Of a stretch of DNA of 64,000 nucleotides, positions 12,588 to 22,700 are shown in pieces. The notes under the pieces were generated by a model. The model had not been told where the DNA came from. It did no database searches and worked only from the letters and a program-made list of their open reading frames with translations. A program made the translations under genes and the position numbers. Positions within the stretch are counted from its first letter, which is position 1. Each line of letters opens with the position of its first letter. Source of the stretch: Nannobrachium achirus (Eukaryota > Chordata > Actinopteri > Myctophiformes > Myctophidae); the NCBI GenBank assembly GCA_963921795.1, contig OY997642.1:1128926-1192925 (forward strand), read 5' to 3'.

Positions 12588-13229
12588 GACCGTCAGGTCG
12601 CAGTTACTATCAAAACCTCCACCGCCTGTCTGTCCGTCAGTCTGTCTGTCACGTCAAACTTTTGCCCTACTCATATCTCCGCCATGTGAGATTTGTGAGA
12701 TTTTTCACACACACTCCTTTTCTGCCAATCCACAACCTCCACTCTTCCAGGGACCCCCGCAGCCCCAGCCAAAAAGCTAAAAAACTACCAAATGACGCCC
12801 CAAATCGACTGCTCACCGCGTTGCTCTGCCACAGACAAAGAGATGTCTACACACATCTCATCAACATGGATCTCCTCTTTTCTCACATGACCCTCTTCTA
12901 GCGCCACCATGAGGCCGGTTCTTGCAAAACACATTTACGGACACAGATCCTACAATTTCTGCCCTAAAATCACGCAAATCGGTACACAGTATGTCTACAC
13001 TCATGTCTTCAACATGGATCTGTCCCATCTAGTGCCACCTTCAGGCCGATTTTTTAAAACACATTTTTGAACACTGCTCCTATAGTTTTTGCCCTAAAAT
13101 CACACAAATCTCTACACAGTATGTCTACACTCATCTCATCAACATGTATCTGTCCCATATAGCGCCACCATCAGGCTGACTTTTTTTAACACATTTTTGG
13201 ACCTAAAATCACGCTGCGACCTGATGGTC
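12588..13229. mobile_element. Non-autonomous DNA transposon with 16-bp terminal inverted repeats
   Basis: GACCGTCAGGTCGCAG at 12588-12603 is matched by CTGCGACCTGATGGTC at 13214-13229 (one mismatch after reverse complementing). The interior has about three diverged ~130-bp direct repeats (CCTAAAATCACGCAAATC and ACAGTATGTCTACACTCAT). No transposase is seen, and the target duplication is unclear. Confidence 0.65.
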
Positions 13230-13317
13230 TATTATCTCCCGATTAGGGATCTTACTGGTTATATTGTTGTTGATGTACTGACATATTATCTTGCTTATTA
13301 TAGTGATGTGTATTACC

Positions 13318-13765
13318 TGCTTATTTAAGTTGCTTTGGATTAACACTTATGTTGCAGTGATTTTTTCTCTTCAATGTCCCGCGATGCCATGGTCTCCATA
13401 GACTTCCATGTAATTTATAGTGCACGGATCGTGCACGCCCATGCCTAGATCATGCACCACGTGTGTGCACACTGTTCACATCTTTCAAACAAAAAAATCC
13501 GCTTGGAAATCCGTTCAGGCATTCATGAGATAGAAGCCATTATGTTTTTACATTATGTAAACTAAACATGGCGGCCATGTTTGAAAGAATGGGTTGGTAT
13601 GGGGGTTAAACATGCAATTTCGCGATCACGATCATGCCTATTACATTTCTGGAGATCCAAAAATAAAAAATGTTTTTCTTCAAAAACGGCCCAAACTTGG
13701 GAAACTCAGGGTTGGCACCAGATGTGTTAAAAGCGTCTGCTAAATGCCTAAACTGTAAATATGTA
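13318..13765 (+). repeat. Teleost SINE/LINE-type 3' tail, split by a MITE
   Basis: GCTTTGGATTAAAAGCGTCTGCTAAATGCC (written across the insertion) is the tail shared by many fish retroposons. It is split by the MITE at 13344-13726 and ends 14 bp before the acceptor of the next exon. Confidence 0.75.
13344..13726. mobile_element. TTAA-flanked MITE (piggyBac-like target), copy 1
   Basis: Bounded by TTAA at 13340-13343 and 13727-13730. Inner ends are CACTTATG and its imperfect inverse CAGATGTG. It interrupts a SINE-type tail (GCTTTGGA-TTAA ... TTAA-AAGCGTCTGCTAAATG) whose uninterrupted form lies, reversed, at about 63489-63545. Relatives: 29206-29524, 41607-42021 and, inverted, about 57040-57350. 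Confidence 0.85.
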
Positions 13766-13778
13766 CATATTAACCCAG

Positions 13779-13875
13779 GGAGGAGGAGCGGGACAGGAGA
13801 GAGGCGGAGCTTAGGACCCAGCTGGAGCAGAGAGACCAGCTGCACAGAGAGACCCTGGAGAGACTACAGGGACAG
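13779..13875 (+). CDS. ppp1r9-like: Neurabin-type coiled-coil exon (EEERDRREAELRTQ...)
   Basis: 97 nt: one base completing Arg (AG|G) then 32 codons beginning EEERDRREAELRTQLEQR and ending ETLERLQGQ, phase 0. The composition (E, R, Q, L in heptads) continues the coiled coil. Acceptor ATTAACCCAG, donor CAG|GTCAGT. The 3' part of this exon with its donor is repeated downstream four more times, so the true donor could be any of the copies. The first is chosen because it keeps frame with the next exon. Confidence 0.8.
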
Positions 13876-14158
13876 GTCAGTATCACTACACTACCCACAA
13901 TGCACTGCACAGAGACACCCTGGAGAGACTACAGGCCCAGGTCACTATCACTACACTACCCACAATGCACTGCACACAGAGACACCCTGGAGAGACTACA
14001 AACCCAGGTTAGTATCACTACACTACACTACCCACAATGCACTGCACACAGAGACACCCTGGAGAGACTACAAACCCAGGTCACTATCACTACACTACCC
14101 ACAATGCACTGCACACAGAGACACCCTGGAGAGACGGTTAGACTACACACACAGGTCA
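13840..14158 (+). repeat. 65-75-bp tandem repeat of exon end plus splice donor, 5 copies
   Basis: Exon 3' sequence (TGCACAGAGAGACCCTGGAG ... ACAG) plus GTCAGTATCACTACACTACC is repeated. AG|GT donors follow positions 13875, 13940, 14007, 14079 and 14154. Between donors are the intron-type words CCCACAATGCACTGCACA. Confidence 0.95.
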
Positions 14159-14164
14159 TTGTTA

Positions 14165-14716
14165 CTACTCACAATTAGACGATATAGTAACTGAATCGAA
14201 ACATCTATTTTAATTTGCAATCATCTACTATATCGATGCAAAAGCAAATATCGTACTGTATCGTTTTACAATGCAGTAATCGGTTGTATGGAAAAAACTA
14301 AGTATTTGTGCCTTGTATTTGGCCATTTTATGAGGGAAAATGAAAAAGGCACCCATGTTTCATTCCATTTAGCTACTCTTGGTTTATCAATAAATGTGTG
14401 TAATCTCTGTGTTCATGTCAAGGTGTGGGTTTGTCCATATGTGTTGTAATATAATGTCCATGTATTTGCTAGAGAATCACAGTGTTTACTTATTTATATC
14501 CATAATAATAGATTTCTCCCTTAACAAAACTGCACTATTGACACGTTTCACACAGATTTAATGTCTTTGCTAAATAGTTACTGTATCCATTTTAAATCAT
14601 TGAATGGAATGGTATCGTATCTCCATGAATGAACCAATATCGTCCATGTATCGTATCGTCAACCATGTATCGTGATGCGTATCGTATTGCTGTTAAATGT
14701 ATGGTTACACCCCTTG
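14165..14716 (-). mobile_element. Dispersed hAT-like repeat, copy 1
   Basis: AT-rich sequence with ATCGTATC words ending GTTACACCCC. The same family lies inverted at about 44590-45210, where both ends are visible (GTGTAACG ... CGTTACACC). No coding capacity. Confidence 0.7.
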
Positions 14717-14748
14717 GTCTCTTCTGGGTGCTGATTGGATGTCCTCAG

Positions 14749-14824
14749 ATCACACGGCTGGAGGGGAAGGAGGCGGGGCCTGAGATCAACAGCAACAGCA
14801 ACAGTAACTCTATGGAACCTTCAG
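14749..14824 (+). CDS. ppp1r9-like: Neurabin-type exon, end of coiled coil and Asn/Ser run
   Basis: 25 codons plus one base: ITRLEGKEAGPE then INSNSNSNSMEPS. Acceptor TGTCCTCAG, donor CAG|GTGGGT. The short Asn/Ser run sits where neurabin and spinophilin have an Asn-rich stretch after the coiled coil. It ends in phase 1 and joins the exon at 16334 to give ...PSAPDWSMS. A second donor copy follows 14873 and would add 49 nt, out of frame. This exon is the hinge between the spinophilin-like and SAMD14-like halves. Confidence 0.75.
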
Positions 14825-14896
14825 GTGGGTCTCATTCTGACCAACAGTAACTCTATGGAACCTTCAGTCTCAGGTGGGTCTCATTCTGACCAGCCT
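14797..14896 (+). repeat. Tandem duplication across a splice donor (2 copies)
   Basis: CAACAGTAACTCTATGGAAC, CTTCAG and GTGGGTCTCATTCTGACC occur twice; the second copy has an extra TCTCAG before the GT. Confidence 0.92.
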
Positions 14897-15220
14897 CGCG
14901 TAGCCAGGCCCAAGAGGGCGATAGCAAGAGGGTGCAAAAAACCTGTACTTCCCGTTTCTGTGTGACGTAGGTAGATACCTTTTTAGGAGGCGGAAGCATG
15001 TTTGGAGTCTATTCATTTACAATGGGAGAGCTAACGTGAACACAGAGCAAAATAATAGTTCAGAAGCTATAGTCACTGAACTAAATATTGGACCAGATCA
15101 TCACAAGCCACATAATATTAAGAAAATTGTCATATTAAAGTGGCTTTTTTCAGCGACACAACAACTGAGAAAATCAACTTTATTATTGCTCTTTAGCTGT
15201 CCCAGCAACACACTCACGGG
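14897..15220. other. Intron, probable transposon remnant
   Basis: No exon seen. TAGCCAGGCCCAAGAGGGCG and later words look like an old DNA-transposon remnant, but no terminal repeats could be paired. Confidence 0.35.
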
Positions 15221-15306
15221 ATCTATAGCACCAGTAAACAGATCTATAGCACCAGTAAACAGATCTATAGCACCAGTAAACAGATCTATAGCACCAGCAA
15301 ACAGGA
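15221..15306. repeat. 23-bp tandem repeat, ~4 copies
   Basis: GATCTATAGCACCAGTAAACA repeated. Confidence 0.9.
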
Positions 15307-15469
15307 CGTGCGCGAGATTTGCCGTCAGAGCCGGCGCCCACTTAGGAGTCTATTTGTAGGCTTTGTGTACCATGTCGCACTCTATTGGGTCCAATGAGGA
15401 TGAGCTATCTTCATTAATTACATATCTTTGGCCAGGCTTCCTCATCATGGAAGATAAAAGCCTGGTCAG

Positions 15470-15806
15470 GATATGAAGCTGTTCTAGGAGGCTTCATTAA
15501 CACGATATGAAGCTGTTCTAGGAGGCTTCATTAACACGATATGAAGCTGTTCTAGGAGGCTTCATTAACACGATATGAAGCTGTTCTAGGAGGCTTCATT
15601 AACACGATATGAAGCTGTTCTAGGAGGCTTCATTAACACGATATGAAGCTGTTCTAGGAGGCTTCATTAACACGATATGAAGCTGTTCTAGGAGGCTTCA
15701 TTAACACGATATGAAGCTGTTCTAGGAGGCTTCATTAACACGATATGAAGCTGTTCTAGGAGGCTTCATTAACACGATATGAAGCTGTTCTAGGAGGCTT
15801 CATTGC
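15470..15806. repeat. 34-bp minisatellite, ~10 copies
   Basis: The unit begins GATATGAAGCTGTTCTAGGA and continues GGCTTCATTAACAC. Within each unit ATGAAGC and GCTTCAT form a small hairpin. Confidence 0.95.
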
Positions 15807-16077
15807 TGCTTCATTGTTCATCTTCAACTCCCGGCGTGAGAATTTTCCCGGATGTTGTTGTTTTATTGACACTACGGCGTTCCCGCAAACGTATTCCCCA
15901 CTGGGGGAAAAGAAACTGTTCTACTTCTCCTGACCCTTCAGTTGCGCTCGTAATAAACTATATACAAACAAAAACATTCTGACAAAGTTACACCTGTTAA
16001 CAACAACAAATTAAATTTGTTAACAAATAAAAAATGGCATTCATAAAATCTGAATCCTGAAATGTTGATGTCTACTA

Positions 16078-16321
<244 letters not shown>

Positions 16322-16333
16322 CCTGCCCCTCAG

Positions 16334-16470
16334 CTCCAGACTGGAGCATGTCTGTTCCAGATACATCCAGGCTGGACTCCAGTGCTCACAGAGCCAGAGC
16401 TCAGCTGGCACAGAAAGCCAGGCGTCATCCTCCTTCTAGAGACAAGCTGAGAGAGAGCTTCAGAGGACAG
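16334..16470 (+). CDS. ppp1r9-like: SAMD14/neurabin-like conserved basic exon (VPDTSRLDSS...)
   Basis: 137 nt, two bases then 45 codons: PDWSMSVPDTSRLDSSAHRA, RAQLAQKARRHPPS, RDKLRESFRGQ. The pattern VPxTxRLDS..ARAQL..K.RR..PSR is shared by neurabin-1's region before the SAM domain and by the N-terminus of SAMD14. A second in-frame acceptor (CCAG at 16336-16339, starting at 16340) would drop two residues, a tandem-acceptor choice. Donor CAG|GTTACT. The exon end is repeated five more times downstream. Confidence 0.88.
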
Positions 16471-17130
16471 GTTACTAACACTACCCCTATACCCTAAACC
16501 CTACCACTACCCCTAACCCTAACACTATACCCTAAACCCTAACCCTATACCATTTAAACCTGAGTCATCCTCCTTCTAGAGACAAGCTGAGAGAGAACTT
16601 CAGAGGACAGGTTATAAACACTACCCCTATACCCTATACCCTATACCCTAAACCCTAACCCTAACCCTATACCATTTAAACCTGAGTCATCCTCCTTCTA
16701 GAGACAAGCTGAGAGAGAGCTTCAGAGGACAGGTTACTAACACTACCCCTATACCCTAAACCCTAAACCCTACCACTAACACTACCCCTATACCCTAAAC
16801 CCTAAACCCTACCACTACCACTAACACTATACCCTAAACCCTACCACTACTACTAACACTAAACCATTTAAACCTGAGTCATCCTCCTTCCAGAGACAAG
16901 CTGAGAGAGAGCTTCAGAGGACAGGTTACTAACACTACCCCTATACCCTATACCCTATACCCTAAACCCTAACCCTAACCCTATACCATTTAACCCTGAG
17001 TCATCCTCCTTCCAGAGACAAGCTGAGAGAGAGCTTCAGAGGACAGGTTACTGACACTATACCCTAAACCCTACCACTAACACTATACCCCACCAAGACA
17101 AGCTGAGAGAGAGCTTCAGAGGACAGGTTA
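16423..17130 (+). repeat. Repeat of exon end and donor (6 copies) with CCCTAA-rich spacers
   Basis: TCCTCCTTCTAGAGACAAGC, TGAGAGAGAGCTTCAGAGG and ACAG|GTTACTAACAC repeat. Donors follow 16470, 16610, 16732, 16924, 17046 and 17126. Most copies also contain a pyrimidine tract plus TAG or CAG before AGACAAG, so each looks like a 31-nt mini-exon with both splice sites. Spacers are degenerate telomere-like ACCCTAAACCCTAACCC. Confidence 0.93.
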
Positions 17131-18177
17131 CTAACACTAACACTACCACTGACCCCCCGGCTCCACTGGGCGCGTCAACGTCGTGTCACCGTCAACACTG
17201 GGAACAATCCTGCATATTTTTGAAGCGGTGAAAGCCGCTTCCAAGGAGTGGCTTTGTGTGTCCCCCATGTCCATGTATGGTCATTTCAGTCCAGAATGAA
17301 CAGGATGAAGGATTGACGAAGATTTATTCAAAAAGGCAAAATGTTGAACAGAGTAACAGCATTACAGCATCAGAGGAGCAGGCCTCCTGGCCTCTCACTG
17401 TCAGCCCTCTCAGGGCACCAGCCTCCTCTGCCTCATTTTCAGACAGTTCCTATACTCTCATTCTAACAGAGATGCTATTCTAAACATGGTCTCATAATGA
17501 CATGTACTAAAGATCAGGGCAACATACAAAATAGTTCCACACAGTACAGATTTGCTGACAGACTAGAAGTAAGCGTGGGGAAGACATAAGTATCTAACAT
17601 GAACATAAAAACATGAACTCAAACTGAGGGCAGAATATATATATACAGTATATCAAGTTCTCCTCAAAAAAAAATGACCGACAGTACAAAGGCCTTAGCC
17701 AATGAGGATCAGCGTTCTTGGTGACATCACTTTAGCCAATGAGGGAGCAGCGAGCCCACACTGTTTCGTAGGAACAGTATTTCTAGTTTATAACTAGACC
17801 AGGTCAACCTGGTTGTGCCAGACCCCCGGTCTGTCATCATCATTTATGACATCATGCCTTTTGTAGGCATGTCATCATCATGTCATCATCATATATACCC
17901 TTTATATAGAAAACCCGGACCGACAGACATTTGCTTATGTAGGCCCTACCCATTTCATGGGTCTGGCAAAAATATCTCACGAATTCTGACGTCATTTTGC
18001 AGGGGATTTTGTGACGTAATCAGCGGTGTATCTATCGACCAGTTGGTAAAACTAACTCTTGTGACCCATGGGGAACAGCGCCCCCTGGTGTAACTGATGT
18101 CACACTGCGGTGCTCTATATAGATGACGTCTGCTTCTACAGTACACATCATGACTCCGCCCCCCTCTCTCCCTATAG
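17131..18177. other. Intron with transposon fragments
   Basis: 17216-17302 (AAGCGGTGAAAGCCGCTTCC ... CAGTCCAGAATGAACAGG) recurs as the tandem block at 19196-19440. 17690-17790 (TTAGCCAATGAGG ... GAGCCCACACTGTTTC) recurs near 54215-54355. 17816-17969 is a small element with TGCCAGACCC/GGGTCTGGCA inverted ends. No exon seen. Confidence 0.55.
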
Positions 18178-18464
18178 GAGGATCTGTTCCACAACCCCCC
18201 GGAGGACGGCCAATCACTGTTCAACAACCCCCCGGAGGACAGCCAATCACTGGCCCTTCCTGTGTTGGTGGGGGCGGGGCCCATCACCATGGCAACGCCC
18301 CCTGTCTCTGTCCTAAGCTCCACCCCCCTGTGCCTAAGCTCCACCCTCCTCCCTATAAGCTCCACCCCCCTGCCCCTCCCACATATCCTCATCACCGAGG
18401 CCACGCCCTCCACCAGCGACTCCTCGACTTCCAGGAAGTCCAAGAAGAAATTTCCTGACTTCAG
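18178..18464 (+). CDS. ppp1r9-like: Ser/Pro-rich linker exon with internal coding repeats
   Basis: 287 nt, 95 codons plus AG. Begins EDLFHNPPEDGQSLFNNPPE with a 12-residue unit repeated twice (LFHNPPEDGQSL, LFNNPPEDSQSL), then a hydrophobic/Pro stretch with three copies of an AGCTCCACCC-type unit (SSTPL). Ends TSRKSKKKFPDF plus a split Ser. The basic KKKFPDFSGIRKSLSRKRK that forms across the next junction resembles the KKTRRKF..LRR segment of SAMD14. Acceptor CTCTCTCCCTATAG, donor AG|GTAATT. The linker is poorly conserved in the family, so exon extent rests on splice signals and phase. Confidence 0.75.
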
Positions 18465-18465
18465 G

Positions 18466-19187
18466 TAATTAGGATGTATTTAGATGTTTTTATAGTAAGG
18501 GGATTTTATAAGATATTTGACCAATCTGCGAAGTACATCTTTACCAATAGATTTCTTCACCAATGTGTTTCTAAAGGTGTGTAATAATATGTACTAAAAG
18601 GTTGAAATTCAACTCCCGGGGGAAACCTCTTTAAAAAACTGATTTGTGTTTGGGTCCCATTAATTTACTATACAGGAAAGATATACACAAAATAAATCTG
18701 CTTTAAGTAACATGTGAGGGGTCAAACTAGGGGTTTTTCATGATGCTGAATCCATTGCAAGCATTTGTTTTGCATGTAAAAACATTCCTTGGGCTAAAAT
18801 CAGACCCACAAAACAATAGTTTAGTGATGAATCATCACTTTTCACCGTTTTGTAGGGGCCATTTGTAGCCCAAAACAAATGCTTGCAATGGATTCAGCAT
18901 CATGAAAAACCCCTGGTTTGACCCCTCACATGCTACTTAAAGCAGATTTATTTTTTGTATTTTCTTCCTGTATAGTAAAGTTAATGGGACACAAACATGA
19001 ATATTTTTTTATGAGGTTTCCCCCGGGAGTTGAATTTCAACCTTTTAGTACATATTATTAAACACCTTTAGAAACACATTGGTGAAGAAATTTCTTGGTA
19101 GCGATTTACTTCGCAGATTTTCTTATGTTCCCCTTACTATTAGGATGTATTTAGATGTTTTTAGGATGTATTTAGATGTTTCAGATG
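18466..19187. repeat. Foldback element with ~300-bp arms inside a 23-bp tandem repeat
   Basis: Arms about 18493-18800 and 18850-19140 are inverted copies (TAGTAAGGGG ... CCCCTTACTA). The centre is the palindrome GTGATGAATCATCAC near 18824. Core words CATGATGCTGAATCCATTGC and AAGCATTTGTTTTGCA are shared with 32007-32618 and 36846-37128. TTAGGATGTATTTAGATGTT flanks both sides, so the element sits within a short tandem repeat next to the donor at 18464. Confidence 0.85.
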
Positions 19188-19195
19188 TATTTTTT

Positions 19196-19440
19196 GAAGC
19201 GGTGAAAGCCGCTTCCAAGGAGTGGCTTTGTGTGTCCCGTTCATGTCCATATATGGTCATTTCAGTCCAGAATGAACAGGTTGTATCTGTCCCGTACATG
19301 TGTGTCCCGTTCATGTCCATATATGGTCATTTCAGTCCAGAATGAACAGGTTTTATCTGTCCCGTACATGTGTGTCCCGTTCATGTCCATATATGGTCAT
19401 TCCAGTCCAGAATGAACAGGTTTTATCTGTCCCGTACGTC
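19196..19440. repeat. ~75-bp tandem repeat, 3 copies
   Basis: Unit with GTCCATATATGGTCATTTCA and GTCCAGAATGAACAGG. Single relative at 17216-17302. Confidence 0.92.
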
Positions 19441-19700
19441 CAGAATATGTGTGTCGTGTCCGTCCCGGTCTGATGATTGGATACTTTGAGGATTGGTCAA
19501 GCTTCACATGACAATTCGGCCCTCCAGATAAAATCATTCATTCATTCAGAATATAAAGAATGTATAGATCACAGAGTTCATAGCTCTAGAACACATAGAA
19601 TAAAAGTTCACCGCTTCACTTCGAACCGAGGTTTGATTTTTATAAAGCTAGTCAAACTCATAATCACGGGTAACTATCTGCTCCATCTGTCACTGGAGTC
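19441..19700. other. Intron, transposon-like, no gene
   Basis: Contains no exon; GATTGG..CTTCACATGACA is shared with about 54273-54292. Confidence 0.4.
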
Positions 19701-22700
19701 TTGTTTCAGTGTGTCATCTGATGTGTTGTTGTTTCAGTGTGTCATCTGATCTGTTGTTGTTTCAGTGTGTCATCTGATGTGTTGTTGTTTCAGTGTGTCA
19801 TCTGATGTGTTGTTGTTTCAGTGTGTCATCTGATGTGTTGTTGTTTCAGTGTGTCATCTGATGTGTTGTTGTTACAGTGTGTCATCTGATGTGTTGTTGT
19901 TTCAGTGTGTCATCTGATGTGTTGTTGTTTCAGTGTGTCATCTGATGTGTTGTTGTTTCAGTGTGTCATCTGATGTGTTGTTGTTTCAGTGTGTCATCTG
20001 ATGTGTTGTTGTTTCAGTGTATCATCTGATGTGTTGTTGTTTCAGTGTATCATCTGATGTGTTGTTGTTTCAGTGTGTCATCTGATGTGTTGTTGTTTCA
20101 GTGTGTCATCTGATGTGTTGTTGTTTCAGTGTGTCATCTGATGTGTTGTTGTTTCAGTGTATCATCTGATGTGTTGTTGTTTCAGTGTATCATCTGATGT
20201 GTTGTTGTTTCAGTGTATCATCTGATGTGTTGTTGTTTCAGTGTATCATCTGATGTGTTGTTGTTACAGTGTATCATCTGATGTGTTGTTGTTTCAGTGT
20301 ATCATCTGATGTGTTGTTGTTACAGTGTATCATCTGATGTGTTGTTGTTTCAGTGTGTCATCTGATGTGTTGTTGTTACAGTGTGTCATCTGATGTGTTG
20401 TTGTTTCAGTGTGTCATCTGATGTGTTGTTGTTTCAGTGTATCATCTGATGTGTTGTTGTTTCAGTGTGTCATCTGATGTGTTGTTGTTACAGTGTGTCA
20501 TCTGATGTGTTGTTGTTTCAGTGTGTCATCTGATGTGTTGTTGTTACAGTGTATCATCTGATGTGTTGTTGTTTCAGTGTGTCATCTGATGTGTTGTTGT
20601 TACAGTGTGTCATCTGATGTGTTGTTGTTTCAGTGTGTCATCTGATGTGTTGTTGTTACAGTGTGTCATCTGACGTGTTGTTGTTTCAGTGTGTCATCTG
20701 ATGTGTTGTTGTTTCAGTGTGTCATCTGATGTGTTGTTGTTTCAGTGTGTCATCTGATGTGTTGTTGTTACAGTGTGTCATCTGATGTGTTGTTGTTTCA
20801 GTGTGTCATCTGATGTGTTGTTGTTTCAGTGTGTCATCTGATGTGTTGTTGTTACAGTGTGTCATCTGATGTGTTGTTGTTTCAGTGTGTCATCTGATGT
20901 GTTGTTGTTTCAGTGTATCATCTGATGTGGTGTTGTTTCAGTGTGTCATCTGATGTGTTGTTGTTTCAGTGTGTCATCTGATGTGTTGTTGTTTCAGTGT
21001 ATCATCTGATGTGTTGTTGTTACAGTGTATCATCTGATGTGTTGTTGTTACAGTGTATCATCTGATGTGTTGTTGTTACAGTGTATCATCTGATGTGTTG
21101 TTGTTTCAGTGTATCATCTGATGTGTTGTTGTTTCAGTGTATCATCTGATGTGTTGTTGTTTCAGTGTATCATCTGATGTGTTGTTGTTTCAGTGTATCA
21201 TCTGATGTGTTGTTGTTTCAGTGTATCATCTGATGTGTTGTTGTTACAGTGTATCATCTGATGTGTTGTTGTTTCAGTGTATCATCTGATGTGTTGTTGT
21301 TTCAGTGTATCATCTGATGTGTTGTTGTTACAGTGTATCATCTGATGTGTTGTTGTTTCAGTGTGTCATCTGATGTGTTGTTGTTTCAGTGTATCATCTG
21401 ATGTGTTGTTGTTTCAGTGTATCATCTGATGTGTTGTTGTTTCAGTGTGTCATCTGATGTGTTGTTGTTTCAGTGTGTCATCTGATGTGTTGTTGTTTCA
21501 GTGTGTCATCTGATGTGTTGTTGTTACAGTGTATCATCTGATGTGTTGTTGTTTCAGTGTGTCATCTGATGTGTTGTTGTTACAGTGTATCATCTGATGT
21601 GTTGTTGTTTCAGTGTATCATCTGATGTGTTGTTGTTACAGTGTATCATCTGATGTGTTGTTGTTACAGTGTATCATCTGATGTGTTGTTGTTTCAGTGT
21701 GTCATCTGATGTGTTGTTGTTTCAGTGTATCATCTGATGTGTTGTTGTTACAGTGTGTCATCTGATGTGTTGTTGTTTCAGTGTGTCATCTGATGTGTTG
21801 TTGTTACAGTGTATCATCTGATGTGTTGTTGTTTCAGTGTATCATCTGATGTGTTGTTGTTTCAGTGTATCATCTGATGTGTTGTTGTTTCAGTGTGTCA
21901 TCTGATGTGTTGTTGTTACAGTGTATCATCTGATGTGTTGTTGTTTCAGTGTATCATCTGATGTGTTGTTGTTTCAGTGTGTCATCTGATGTGTTGTTGT
22001 TTCAGTGTATCATCTGATGTGTTGTTGTTTCAGTGTATCATCTGATGTGTTGTTGTTTCAGTGTGTCATCTGATGTGTTGTTGTTTCAGTGTGTCATCTG
22101 ATGTGTTGTTGTTTCAGTGTGTCATCTGATGTGTTGTTGTTTCAGTGTGTCATCTGATGTGTTGTTGTTTCAGTGTGTCATCTGATGTGTTGTTGTTTCA
22201 GTGTGTCATCTGATGTGTTGTTGTTTCAGTGTATCATCTGATGTGTTGTTGTTTCAGTGTGTCATCTGATGTGTTGTTGTTTCAGTGTATCATCTGATGT
22301 GTTGTTGTTTCAGTGTGTCATCTGATGTGTTGTTGTTTCAGTGTGTCATCTGATGTGTTGTTGTTTCAGTGTATCATCTGATGTGTTGTTGTTTCAGTGT
22401 GTCATCTGATGTGTTGTTGTTTCAGTGTGTCATCTGATGTGTTGTTGTTACAGTGTGTCATCTGATGTGTTGTTGTTACAGTGTGTCATCTGATGTGTTG
22501 TTGTTTCAGTGTGTCATCTGATGTGTTGTTGTTTCAGTGTGTCATCTGATGTGTTGTTGTTACAGTGTGTCATCTGATGTGTTGTTGTTACAGTGTGTCA
22601 TCTGATGTGTTGTTGTTTCAGTGTATCATCTGATGTGTTGTTGTTTCAGTGTGTCATCTGATGTGTTGTTGTTTCAGTGTGTCATCTGATGTGTTGTTGT

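Noticed and set aside
16480..17090. True telomere or interstitial telomeric array
   Set aside because: CCCTAA words are degenerate, short and interrupted by exon-derived copies; treated as telomere-like spacer only.
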